Assembly: GCF_016901135.1 (NCBI RefSeq)
Contig: NZ_JAFEVL010000075.1
Location: 557,629 to 621,628 of the forward strand
Direction of reading: 5' to 3'
DNA length: 64,000 bases
From: Martinezella lusitana
Lineage (GTDB): Bacteria > Pseudomonadota > Alphaproteobacteria > Rhizobiales > Rhizobiaceae
The notes beneath the pieces were generated by a model. That model saw only the letters and a program-made list of their open reading frames with translations. It ran no database searches and had not been told where the DNA came from. Positions 26,863 through 35,344 of this stretch are shown piece after piece. Made by a program: the position numbers and the translations under genes. Within the stretch, counting starts at the first letter, position 1. Every line of letters starts with the position of its first letter.

Positions 26863-28314
26863 ATGACGGAACAGAACTATCCGGTATATGCCGAAATTAC
26901 CGGTCCGATCGTGATGATCGGCTTTGGCTCCATCGGCCGCGGCACGCTGCCCCTGATCGAGCGCCACTTCAAATTCGACAAGAGCCGGATGGTCGTCATC
27001 GACCCGCGTGAAGAACCAGCCGATATGGAAATCCTGGCGAAGCACGGCGTCCGTCATATCAAGGCGCATGTCACCAAGGACAACTACAAGGAACTTCTCA
27101 AGCCGCTTCTGACGGAAGGCGGCGGCCAGGGCTTCTGCGTCAACCTCTCGGTCGATACCGGTTCGCTCGACCTGGTCAAGCTCTGCCGCAAGCTCGACGT
27201 GCTCTACATCGACACCGTCGTCGAACCCTGGCTCGGCTTCTATTTCGACAAGAGCCTGAAGAATGCCGACCGCACGAACTACGCGCTGCGCGAAACCATG
27301 CGCAAGGAAAAGGCGAAGAACCCGGGCGGCGCGACGGCCGTTTCGACCTGCGGCGCCAATCCGGGCATGGTGTCCTGGTTCGTCAAGCAGGCGCTCGTCA
27401 ATCTCGCCAAGGATATCGGCTTGAAGTTCGAAGAGCCGGACCAGCATGACCGCGAAGGTTGGGCCAAGCTGATGAAGAAGGTCGGCGTCAAGGGCATCCA
27501 TATCGCTGAGCGCGACACGCAGCGCACCAAGCATCCGAAGCCGCTCAACGTCTTCTGGAACACCTGGTCGGTCGAAGGCTTCATCTCCGAAGGCTTGCAG
27601 CCGGCTGAACTCGGCTGGGGCACCCACGAAGAATGGATGCCGAAGAACGCCAAGACGCACAAGAAGGGCTCCAAGGCCGCCATCTATCTGGAGCAGCCGG
27701 GCGCCAACACTCGCGTACGCACCTGGTGCCCGACGCCGGGTCCGCAATATGGCTTCCTCGTCACGCATAACGAATCGATCTCGATCGCCGACTTCTTCAC
27801 CGTCCGCGACAAGGACGGCGACGTCACCTTCCGCCCGACCTGCCACTATGCCTACCATCCGGCCAACGACGCCGTGCTTTCGCTGCACGAGATGTTCGGC
27901 AATGGCGGCACGCCGCAGCCGGTTCATCACGTTCTCGACGAGGACGAACTGGAAGACGGCATCGATGAACTCGGCGTTCTGCTTTATGGCCACGACAAGA
28001 ACGCCTACTGGTACGGTTCGCGCCTGTCTCTCGAAGAGACCCGCCGTATCGCTCCCTACCAGAACGCGACCGGCCTGCAGGTAACCTCCGCCGTGCTCGC
28101 GGGCATGGTTTGGGCGCTCGAAAACCCGACCGCCGGCATCGTCGAAGCCGACGAGATCGACTACAAGCGCTGCCTCGAAGTGCAGCTGCCCTATCTCGGT
28201 CCGGTTGAAGGCCACTACACCGACTGGACCCCGCTTGATGGCCGCCCGGGCCTCTTCCCGGAAGACATCGACACCAAGGATCCCTGGCAGTTCAAGAATA
28301 TCCTGGTTCGCTAA
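26863..28314 (+). CDS. hss: Homospermidine synthase
   Basis: A 483-residue NAD-dependent enzyme that makes sym-homospermidine from putrescine, the dominant long polyamine of many rhizobia. The Rossmann motif VMIGFGSIGRGTLPLIERH opens the chain; STCGANPGMVSWFVKQAL and the WGTHEEWMP block follow. AAGGAGACAAGA precedes ATG 26863; a further in-frame ATG at 26815 lacks such a site. It stands as a monocistronic unit ended by a strong terminator. Confidence 0.92.
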   Translation: MTEQNYPVYAEITGPIVMIGFGSIGRGTLPLIERHFKFDKSRMVVIDPREEPADMEILAKHGVRHIKAHVTKDNYKELLKPLLTEGGGQGFCVNLSVDTGSLDLVKLCRKLDVLYIDTVVEPWLGFYFDKSLKNADRTNYALRETMRKEKAKNPGGATAVSTCGANPGMVSWFVKQALVNLAKDIGLKFEEPDQHDREGWAKLMKKVGVKGIHIAERDTQRTKHPKPLNVFWNTWSVEGFISEGLQPAELGWGTHEEWMPKNAKTHKKGSKAAIYLEQPGANTRVRTWCPTPGPQYGFLVTHNESISIADFFTVRDKDGDVTFRPTCHYAYHPANDAVLSLHEMFGNGGTPQPVHHVLDEDELEDGIDELGVLLYGHDKNAYWYGSRLSLEETRRIAPYQNATGLQVTSAVLAGMVWALENPTAGIVEADEIDYKRCLEVQLPYLGPVEGHYTDWTPLDGRPGLFPEDIDTKDPWQFKNILVR

Positions 28315-28345
28315 CAGAGACAGCGTTCGCAAAACGCAACGCTCG

Positions 28346-28375
28346 AATGCCCGCACAGGTCGTGCGGGCATTTTT
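28346..28375 (+). terminator. Rho-independent terminator after hss
   Basis: An 11-bp stem AATGCCCGCAC (28346-28356) with GTGCGGGCATT (28362-28372), short loop, followed by a T5 run. Confidence 0.9.
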
Positions 28376-28495
28376 GTTACGCAAGCGGGATAAATCAAGC
28401 AGTTGCGTTCTCAAGCCTTGCTTTAACCAAATAGCCGCGCCATCTTTCTCGCAACCAATGCGACATCAGTCCGCCCTTCACCGCGGGAGATATTT

Positions 28496-28882
28496 ATGAA
28501 GATCAGAACCGTCCTTGCCCTCGTTGCTGCTTCGGCGGCCTTGTCTGCCTGCGTCGATTTCGGCGGATCGAGACCGCCGCCGATGGCGATGAACACCGGC
28601 GCGCAGCCGCGGACGAACTCGGTTGAAGGCAGCTGGGCCGATTCGAACGGTCTGAGTTCGACATTTTCGGCCGGCCGCTTCGAGACGCACACGACTGACG
28701 GCACGAACCAGCAGATGGCCTCTGGAACCTACACGACCGACCCCTCCGGCGTCGTCCAGATCAATCTCTATTCGAACATCAAGCGCACCAGCTCCAAGGT
28801 GAATTGCTTCATGGCCAACCCCGGTCAACTTAACTGCACCTCCGAGACGGGCGGACACTTCTCCCTCAACCGCCAGGGCTGA
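28496..28882 (+). CDS. omp10: Omp10-like outer-membrane lipoprotein
   Basis: A 128-residue lipoprotein. The signal peptide ends in the lipobox LSAC, making C19 the lipidated residue. The mature part has GSWADSNGLSSTFSAGRFET, then SKVNCFMANPGQLNCTS and FSLNR, which closely parallels my recollection of Brucella Omp10 (also GSW..PNG, TSKVNC, LNCTS, FSL). In Brucella it is a surface-exposed lipoprotein important for virulence and growth; the molecular role is unknown. GGGAGATATTT precedes the ATG. Confidence 0.85.
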   Translation: MKIRTVLALVAASAALSACVDFGGSRPPPMAMNTGAQPRTNSVEGSWADSNGLSSTFSAGRFETHTTDGTNQQMASGTYTTDPSGVVQINLYSNIKRTSSKVNCFMANPGQLNCTSETGGHFSLNRQG

Positions 28883-28909
28883 ACAGGCCCGGCGGACGGA
28901 TAAGACGCC

Positions 28910-29233
28910 ATGCGCCGTATGATGGTGCTCTATCTGGCTCTCATCGCAGCATTACCCTTCGCCATCCTGGCCGCGATTCTCCCTGTCAACAGCTACCGGG
29001 CTCAAGGTATCGAGGCGCTCGATTGCGACGGGCCGATGAGCGTCCTCATCTTCGCGCTCCCCGTCTTGCTGATCTATGGTGCCGGCACGATCCTGCTTTA
29101 TCGGGTCAGGAGCCGGCGCTTTCACTCCGTTGCGGCGCTCTGCTGCCTGCTTGTCTTTTGCGCTGTCGGCTGGAATGCCGCCACGGCATTGCGGGAAGCC
29201 TACGGAGACGCCTCCATCGAGGCATGCGCCTGA
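28910..29233 (+). CDS. Small membrane protein of unknown function
   Basis: A 107-residue protein with three hydrophobic segments (LYLALIAALPFAILAAIL, VLIFALPVLLIYGAGTILLY, SVAALCCLLVFCAVGWNAAT) and no recognised motif. Four cysteines are present. It begins 27 bases after omp10, same strand, so co-transcription is likely. The ribosome site is weak. Coding character looks like its neighbours. Confidence 0.6.
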   Translation: MRRMMVLYLALIAALPFAILAAILPVNSYRAQGIEALDCDGPMSVLIFALPVLLIYGAGTILLYRVRSRRFHSVAALCCLLVFCAVGWNAATALREAYGDASIEACA

Positions 29234-29380
29234 TCTGAAGGCTCAATCCGTTAATTTGTAAAATCCTAATGAAGCCAACAGCTTTCGCTTGCGCTCGCTC
29301 CACGGTGATGAAAACATCGTCGCGGGGGACCGCCGTGGGGCATAGGCGGGCCGGATTGTAATGACGAACAGGAGAGACAG

Positions 29381-31483
29381 ATGAAGCAGCCCTTCGGAGT
29401 GGGCCTTTTGGCCGCCGCGGCATTGGCGCTCAGCACCAGCACAGCCTTCGCGGACTATCAGCTCAACATCCTGCACTTCAACGATTTCCATTCGCGCGTG
29501 GAGTCGATCAACAAGTTCGATGCGACATGCTCTGCGGCCGAGGAAGCCAAGAACGAGTGCTTCGGCGGGGCAGCGCGGCTGAAGACTGCCATAGACCAGC
29601 GCCGCGCAGCACTTGCCGGCCAGAATGTTGTGGTGCTTGATGCCGGCGACAATTTCCAGGGCTCCCTGTTCTATACGACCTACAAGGGTGCGGCCGAAGT
29701 CGAATTCCTCAACGATATGAAGATCGACGCCATGACCGTCGGCAATCATGAGTTCGATGACGGTGAAGGCCCACTTGCCGCCTTCCTCGACAAGGCGCAA
29801 TTCCCCGTCGTCACTGCCAATCTGGTCGTCGACGGCCAGTCGAAGCTCGGCGAGCGCATCAAGAAATCGATCGTCCTCACTATCGGTGGCCAGAAGATCG
29901 GCATCGTCGGCGCCGTGACGACGGAAACGCCCGAACTCGCCTCGCCCGGCCCGCATGTGAAGATCACCGACGATGCCGCCGCCATCAGCGCCGAGGTGGA
30001 CGCACTGAAATCGCAGGGCGTCAACAAGATCATCGCGCTCACGCATGTCGGCTATCCGCGCGACGTCGAGAAGATCGCCAAGATCGCCGGCGTCAGCGTC
30101 GTCGTCGGCGGCCACTCGCACACGCTGCTGTCGAATACGGATCCGAAGGCGGCCGGCCCCTATCCGACCATGGTCGACAATCCGGCGGGCTATAAGGTGC
30201 CGGTCGTCCAGGCGGCGTCCTACGGCAAATATCTCGGCGATCTCGTCGTCACCTTCGACGACAACGGCGCCGTCAAGGGCGCCAACGGCGATCCGATCCT
30301 GCTCGACGCCTCCATCAAGCCCGATCCGGCGATTGCCGCTCGCGTGCTGGAAATGGCGAAACCGATCGAAGAGCTGCGCAAGAAGGTCATCGGCAGCTCA
30401 CAAGGCCCGATCGAAGGCGCCCGGGAAATCTGCCGCGTTCAGGAATGCTCTATGGGCAATCTTGTCGCCGACGCCATGCTAGACCGTACCAAGGGTCAAG
30501 GCATCAGCATCGCCATCCAGAACGGCGGCGGCTTGCGTGCCTCGATCGGCGGCGGCGATGTCAGCATGGGTGACGTACTGACCGTGTTGCCCTTCCAGAA
30601 CACGGTGGCGACTTTCCAGCTCACCGGCGCGAACGTGAAGGCCGCATTGGAAAACGGCCTCAGCCAGATCGACGACGGCGCCGGCCGCTTCCCGCAGGTA
30701 GCAGGCCTCAAATACAGCTTCGACAAGTCGAAGCCGCCGGGCAGCCGGCTGGTCTCCGTCGAAGTACAGGAAGGCACGGAATTCAAGCCGATCGATCCCG
30801 AAAAGACCTATGGTGTCGTCAGCAACAATTACATGCGCGCCGGCGGCGACGGCTACACCGTCTTCGCGAAGGATAGCAAGAATGCCTATGACTTCGGTCC
30901 CAACCTGGAATCGGTGGTCGCCGACTATCTTGCCGCGCACAACCCTTACAAGCCCTACACGGACGGCCGCATAACTCAGATCGCCGCAGCGCCGGCTGCT
31001 GCCCAGCCCGAAGCGGCCAAGCCGGCGGAAACCCCGCAGCAGGCTGCGCCGGAACAAAAGCCTGCGCCGGCACCCACCGATACCGGCGCGGCAGCACCCA
31101 GCGCTACGCCGCCGGCCTCCTCGACGCCCGCGACGACAACGCCCGCCGCCACCACGCCGGCGAAGCCCGCGGACACGCCAGCCGCTCCGGCAACCTCGAC
31201 GCCTGCTGCATCGGCACCTGCGACGGAAGCCCCGGCAACGTCAGCACCGGTGACAACGGCTCTCGCAACCGCCGCGCCAGCGACCGCCGCGCCGGCAGCC
31301 GAGGCCAGCGAAAAGCCGAAGACCCCGGCAACCCACGTCATCGTCGCCGGCGACACGCTCTGGGATCTCGCCAAGACCTACTACGGCAACGCCAACCAAT
31401 GGCACAAGCTTGTGGCGGCCAACCGCAATCTCAAGCCGCACCATCTCCCGGTCGGCGAAAAGTTGAGGATTCCGGCCAAGTAA
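29381..31483 (+). CDS. Periplasmic 5'-nucleotidase/metallophosphatase with C-terminal LysM
   Basis: A 700-residue exported protein. After a signal peptide (cleavage near AFA), the metallophosphatase domain shows ILHFNDFHSRV, VVLDAGDNFQGS, TVGNHEFDDG and VVGGHSHTLL, the dimetal motifs of UshA-type nucleotidases. The 5'-nucleotidase C domain follows (IQNGGGLRASI, YMRAGGDGY). A linker of about 110 residues made of Ala/Pro/Thr leads to a LysM domain at 651-700 (HVIVAGDTLWDLAKTYYGN). It hydrolyses nucleotides or related phosphates in the periplasm; LysM would hold it on peptidoglycan. AGGAGAGACAG precedes the ATG. Confidence 0.92.
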   Translation: MKQPFGVGLLAAAALALSTSTAFADYQLNILHFNDFHSRVESINKFDATCSAAEEAKNECFGGAARLKTAIDQRRAALAGQNVVVLDAGDNFQGSLFYTTYKGAAEVEFLNDMKIDAMTVGNHEFDDGEGPLAAFLDKAQFPVVTANLVVDGQSKLGERIKKSIVLTIGGQKIGIVGAVTTETPELASPGPHVKITDDAAAISAEVDALKSQGVNKIIALTHVGYPRDVEKIAKIAGVSVVVGGHSHTLLSNTDPKAAGPYPTMVDNPAGYKVPVVQAASYGKYLGDLVVTFDDNGAVKGANGDPILLDASIKPDPAIAARVLEMAKPIEELRKKVIGSSQGPIEGAREICRVQECSMGNLVADAMLDRTKGQGISIAIQNGGGLRASIGGGDVSMGDVLTVLPFQNTVATFQLTGANVKAALENGLSQIDDGAGRFPQVAGLKYSFDKSKPPGSRLVSVEVQEGTEFKPIDPEKTYGVVSNNYMRAGGDGYTVFAKDSKNAYDFGPNLESVVADYLAAHNPYKPYTDGRITQIAAAPAAAQPEAAKPAETPQQAAPEQKPAPAPTDTGAAAPSATPPASSTPATTTPAATTPAKPADTPAAPATSTPAASAPATEAPATSAPVTTALATAAPATAAPAAEASEKPKTPATHVIVAGDTLWDLAKTYYGNANQWHKLVAANRNLKPHHLPVGEKLRIPAK

Positions 31484-31505
31484 GACGATTTGTCTCGCGG
31501 AACTC

Positions 31506-31537
31506 AGCCGGTCCGGGCTTTCCTGGGCCGGCTTTTG
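31506..31537 (+). terminator. Rho-independent terminator after the nucleotidase gene
   Basis: Stem AGCCGGTCC (31506-31514) with GGGCCGGCT (31525-31533), with a U-G pair, followed by TTTT. Confidence 0.75.
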
Positions 31538-31579
31538 TTCCTAAGTGAAGAGCTTCGTTTTGCTCAGAGGACATGATTG

Positions 31580-32605
31580 ATGACAGCAGAAGTCGCCACC
31601 GGCCAAACACAACAAAAATCCGGCAAGATCGGCGTCCTCCTCGTCAACCTCGGCACCCCTGACGGAACCGACTACACGTCGATGCGGCGATACCTGCGCG
31701 AATTCCTCAGCGACAAGCGCGTCATCGAATGGTCGCGCTGGAAATGGTACCCGATCCTCTTCGGCATCGTCCTCAACACCCGGCCGCAGAAGGTCGGCAA
31801 GGCCTATGAGACGATCTGGAACAAGGAGAAGAACGAGAGTTTCCTGCGCACCTATACCCGCAACCAGTCGGACCTGATGGCTACGCGCCTGGCGGATCTG
31901 CCTGATGTCATCGTCGATTGGGCGATGCGATACGGCACGCCGTCGATCGGCGAACGCATCCAGGCACTGCAGGACCGCGGCTGCGACCGCATCGTGCTCT
32001 TTCCGCTCTATCCGCAATATGCGGCGGCAACGACCGCGACAGTCAACGACAAGGCTTTCGAGAAACTGGTGAAGATGCGCTGGCAGCCGGCCTTGCGCAC
32101 TGTACCCGACTATCACACCGATCCGACCTATATCGAGGCTCTCGCCAGTTCCATCACCGGGCATCTGGCCACGCTCGACTGGCAGCCGGAAAAGATCCTG
32201 GCCTCCTTCCACGGCATCCCGCTTTCCTATTCGCAGAAGGGTGACCCTTATTACGGCCAATGCATCGAGACCGGCCGCCTGCTGCGCGAAAAGCTCGGGC
32301 TGTCAGAGGATCAGTTGATAGTCACCTTCCAGTCCCGTTTCGGCCCGGAGGAATGGCTGCAGCCCTACACCGACAAGACGGTTGAACAGCTTGCCAAGGA
32401 CGGCACCAAGCGCATCGCCGTGCTGAACCCGGGCTTCGTCTCGGACTGCCTGGAAACGCTGGAAGAGATCGCCGAACAGGCGGCCGAATCCTTCCATCAC
32501 AATGGCGGCGATAAGTTCACGCACATCCCCTGCCTCAACGACAGCGAGGACGGCATGAGAGTACTGGAGAAGGTCGTGCGGCGGGAACTGCTCGGCTGGG
32601 TCTGA
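31580..32605 (+). CDS. hemH: Ferrochelatase
   Basis: A 341-residue enzyme inserting Fe(II) into protoporphyrin IX, the last step of heme synthesis. It opens GVLLVNLGTPDGTDY, has the PLYPQYAAATTATV loop, and the metal histidine in ASFHGIPLSYSQKGDPYYGQC. The acidic partner segment is in PGFVSDCLETLEEI. ATG 31580 is chosen because AGAGGA lies eight bases before it; a TTG three bases earlier is in frame. Located between the nucleotidase and a protease-like gene, apparently monocistronic. Confidence 0.95.
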   Translation: MTAEVATGQTQQKSGKIGVLLVNLGTPDGTDYTSMRRYLREFLSDKRVIEWSRWKWYPILFGIVLNTRPQKVGKAYETIWNKEKNESFLRTYTRNQSDLMATRLADLPDVIVDWAMRYGTPSIGERIQALQDRGCDRIVLFPLYPQYAAATTATVNDKAFEKLVKMRWQPALRTVPDYHTDPTYIEALASSITGHLATLDWQPEKILASFHGIPLSYSQKGDPYYGQCIETGRLLREKLGLSEDQLIVTFQSRFGPEEWLQPYTDKTVEQLAKDGTKRIAVLNPGFVSDCLETLEEIAEQAAESFHHNGGDKFTHIPCLNDSEDGMRVLEKVVRRELLGWV

Positions 32606-32608
32606 CCG

Positions 32609-32631
32609 ATCGCCGGGATGATCCCGGCGAT
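32609..32631. terminator. Convergent stem-loop after hemH
   Basis: An 11-bp inverted repeat, ATCGCCGGGAT (32609-32619) and ATCCCGGCGAT (32621-32631), lying between the stops of hemH and the protease-like gene. There is no T-run on the plus strand, so termination strength is uncertain. Confidence 0.55.
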
Positions 32632-32637
32632 GAAACT

Positions 32638-33546
32638 CTATTGCAGCTGCGGCTTCTTGAGAAAGCTTCCGCGGTCGGCGGATTTGATGCGCAACCAGGC
32701 CTCTCGGCCGTTGCGCAGCACCCGCATCGGGATCTCGGCGCCAGCAGGCCCGCTCTCCCATATCTTCCGATAGAAATCGGCCAGCCCATCCACTTCCGCG
32801 TCGCGGATCTCCGAGATGACGTCGCCGCGGCGCAATCCCGCCTGAGCAGCCGGACCGCCTTCGGTCACGCTCATGACAACGACCTCGCCATTGCTTTCGG
32901 CCGAGAAAGCACCAAGCCAGGGCCTCGGCGGTTTGTTGACATGCCCGCGCTTGATCAGATCGTCCAGAATGGGCAGCAGCAGGTTGATCGGCACGACCAT
33001 GTTGATATCAGCGCCCTCGCCATTCTGGGTCGCCATCTGCAGATGCAGCGAACCGACACCCAGAAGCTTGCCATCCTCGTCCACCAGCGCGGCGCCGCCC
33101 CATGACGGATGTGCCGGCGCGATGAAGATCGCCTCGTCGAGCAGATACTCCCAGTAACCCGCGAACTCCTGCTTGGCGACAATCTTCGCCTCGACGAACT
33201 GGCCGATGCCGTCGGCGATCACGACCGGATCGCCGATCTCGGCCTTCTCGGCATCACCGAATTCCAGTGCGGGCACGTCGAGCGGGCCAAGCGCCTGCAC
33301 CAGGCCAAATCCCGTTTCCTGATCGTAGGCAAGCGCGTGTGCCGGCACCACCCGACCGCTATTCGTCGTCAGCCAGACTTCTTCGGCCTCCGTGATGAGG
33401 TAACCGATCGTCAACACCAGCCCGTTCCCGCGGATAACAACGCCGTTGCCTTCCCTGCGGGTGCCGAGCGTCGTCGCCGTGAAAGCGTCTTCCGGAATTG
33501 AGGCATGCACGGCCACGACCGACCGTAAGGTCCTATCGATATTCAT
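32638..33546 (-). CDS. HtrA-like protein with PDZ domain and no catalytic triad
   Basis: A 302-residue protein with a chymotrypsin/HtrA-like fold pattern (GNGVVIRGNGLVLTIGYLI; later DEDGKLLGVGSLHLQ) and a C-terminal PDZ domain (about 208-290: RPWLGAFS, GPAAQAGLRRGDVISEI). By alignment to HtrA the triad is lost: H becomes Y49 (NNHVV to IGYLI), D becomes G79 (SDIALL to TGFGLV), and the serine of GNSGG becomes W149 (PSWGG). No signal peptide is present from ATG 33546 (AGGGTG upstream). It is therefore probably a cytosolic pseudoprotease or binding protein. Confidence 0.8.
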   Translation of the reverse strand: MNIDRTLRSVVAVHASIPEDAFTATTLGTRREGNGVVIRGNGLVLTIGYLITEAEEVWLTTNSGRVVPAHALAYDQETGFGLVQALGPLDVPALEFGDAEKAEIGDPVVIADGIGQFVEAKIVAKQEFAGYWEYLLDEAIFIAPAHPSWGGAALVDEDGKLLGVGSLHLQMATQNGEGADINMVVPINLLLPILDDLIKRGHVNKPPRPWLGAFSAESNGEVVVMSVTEGGPAAQAGLRRGDVISEIRDAEVDGLADFYRKIWESGPAGAEIPMRVLRNGREAWLRIKSADRGSFLKKPQLQ

Positions 33547-33867
33547 AGCTTCACCCTGATGATGCGCAAAGGTTGGGGCCGAAAGGCTGTGTGGCAGCGG
33601 AGCCGGAGATCTCCCTACTAAAGTATGAATATCAACCGTCGGAAGCAAGACCCGGATCGCGATTGATTGATAGGGCGAAAGCAATCACAGGGACACCGGA
33701 TCGTGTAGCTGGGCGACCCATTCCTCCCTTGCCGAGAACATGCTAACCCACCACATCTGATTGAGTTGCCGTGATGCGTTTTCGACCAGACGTGCCGAGA
33801 TGAAGCAGCAGCGCTTTAGGTGACGCGAGAGGCCCGCATTCCGCTGGCGCGTCCATGGAGGAATTCA
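33547..33867. other. Divergent intergenic region, no gene seen
   Basis: About 320 bases between the protease-like gene (minus) and the stomatin gene (plus). It must hold both promoters; I could not assign -10/-35 elements with confidence and saw no RNA gene or repeat. Confidence 0.4.
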
Positions 33868-34884
33868 ATGGTAGTCGGTGGTTTCAGCATCTTCGTGGTT
33901 GCCCTGGTGGTCTTGGTCATCCTGGTGCTGTTTGCGGGGATCAAGACGGTGCCGCAGGGCTATCGTTACACGGTCCAGCGCTTCGGCCGCTACATCCGTA
34001 CGTTGGAGCCGGGCCTCAACCTGATCGTGCCCTTCATCGAAACGATCGGCGTGCGGATGAACGTGATGGAGCAGGTATTGGCCGTGCCGACGCAGGAGGT
34101 CATCACCAAGGACAACGCCAGCGTCTCCGCCGATGCGGTCGCCTTCTTCCAGGTGCTGAACGTGGCTCAGGCCGCCTATCAGATCACCAATCTCGAAAGC
34201 GCGATCCTCAACCTCACCAAGACCAATATCCGTTCGGTCATGGGTTCGATGGACCTGGATGAACTACTGTCCAATCGTGACGTCATCAACGAGCGTCTGC
34301 TGCGTGTCGTCGATGAGGCGGTCGAGCCCTGGGGCATCAAGGTTACGCGCGTCGAAATCAAGGACATCCAGCCGCCGAAGGACCTGGTTGACGCCATGGG
34401 CCGACAGATGAAGGCCGAGCGTGAAAAGCGCGCTCAGATTCTCGAAGCAGAAGGGCTCCGTGCCGCGCAGATCCTGCGCGCGGAGGGCGCAAAGCAGTCG
34501 GCAGTGCTGCAGGCGGAAGGCCAGCGCGAGGCGGCATTCCGCAACGCTGAAGCCCGCGAGCGTCTCGCAGAGGCCGAAGCCACAGCCACCCGCATGGTTT
34601 CCGTGGCGATCGCCGAAGGCAATGTGCAGGCCATCAACTACTTCGTCGCGCAAAAATACACCGAAGCCCTGACGGCAATCGGCTCTGCCAGCAATTCGAA
34701 GATCGTGCTGATGCCGATGGAGGCCAGCTCACTCATCGGTTCGCTCGGCGGCATCGGCGCCATTGCCCGCGAGGTCTTTGGCGACAATGGCGACGGCAAT
34801 GGCGCACCGCAGCCTTCACGGTCGCGCTCGGGCGCAGTTCGCACCACGCCTTCGGTCAATCCGCTGACGCCCAGGGAGAGCTGA
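33868..34884 (+). CDS. Stomatin/QmcA-like SPFH protein
   Basis: A 338-residue membrane-anchored protein. One N-terminal helix (FSIFVVALVVLVILVLFAG) is followed by an SPFH domain (TVQRFGRYIRTLEPGLNLIVP, ITKDNASVSADAVAFFQV) and a long coiled coil (about 190-250, rich in AEGLRAAQILRAEG repeats). Such proteins form large rings in membrane microdomains and modulate proteases. GGAGGAATTCA precedes ATG 33868. It is followed after one base by an NfeD gene, the standard stomatin-NfeD pairing. Confidence 0.9.
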   Translation: MVVGGFSIFVVALVVLVILVLFAGIKTVPQGYRYTVQRFGRYIRTLEPGLNLIVPFIETIGVRMNVMEQVLAVPTQEVITKDNASVSADAVAFFQVLNVAQAAYQITNLESAILNLTKTNIRSVMGSMDLDELLSNRDVINERLLRVVDEAVEPWGIKVTRVEIKDIQPPKDLVDAMGRQMKAEREKRAQILEAEGLRAAQILRAEGAKQSAVLQAEGQREAAFRNAEARERLAEAEATATRMVSVAIAEGNVQAINYFVAQKYTEALTAIGSASNSKIVLMPMEASSLIGSLGGIGAIAREVFGDNGDGNGAPQPSRSRSGAVRTTPSVNPLTPRES

Positions 34885-34885
34885 G

Positions 34886-35344
34886 ATGTTCGACAATCTC
34901 GTCGTGGAGCTCGGCCCCTGGAGCTGGTGGTTGCTGGGATTGGTACTGCTCGCCGCCGAGTTGGTATTGCCGGGCTTCTTCCTCGTCTGGGTCGGTCTGG
35001 CCGGCATCATCGTCGGGGCACTCTCGCTGCTTTTCTGGGATAACGCCTTCTGGGTCTGGCAAGTGCAGTGGCTGGTCTTTGCGGCTGTTGCCGTGATTGT
35101 CGCCCTGCTCGGGCGCCGCTATTTCTACAACAACAACCAGGTCACGGACGAGCCCTTCCTGAACCAGCGCGGCGCAAGCCTTGTCGGGCGTACGGCAACG
35201 CTCGGCGAGCCCATAGCCGAGGGCCGCGGCCGCATCCGCCTCAACGACACCTATTGGACAGTCAGGGGGCCTGATTTACCGGTTGGCACACGTGTCATTA
35301 TCGTCGCCAGCAACGGTCGCGAGCTTACGGTCGAACCGGTCTGA
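34886..35344 (+). CDS. NfeD-family membrane protein
   Basis: A 152-residue short-form NfeD. Two to three membrane segments (WSWWLLGLVLLAAELVLPGFF, VWVGLAGIIVGALSLLF, VQWLVFAAVAVIVALL) precede a C-terminal OB-fold domain (SLVGRTATLGEPIAEGRGRI then LPVGTRVIIVASNGRELTVEPV). NfeD partners stomatin; the short form lacks the ClpP-like protease domain. It begins two bases after the stomatin stop. Its TGA directly abuts the TGA of the opposing sugar-phosphate isomerase gene, with no base between them. Confidence 0.9.
   Translation: MFDNLVVELGPWSWWLLGLVLLAAELVLPGFFLVWVGLAGIIVGALSLLFWDNAFWVWQVQWLVFAAVAVIVALLGRRYFYNNNQVTDEPFLNQRGASLVGRTATLGEPIAEGRGRIRLNDTYWTVRGPDLPVGTRVIIVASNGRELTVEPV

Noticed and set aside
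26755..28398. A 547-codon minus-strand frame opposite homospermidine synthase
   Set aside because: Antisense shadow; spans the hss terminator and start region, which a real gene would not.
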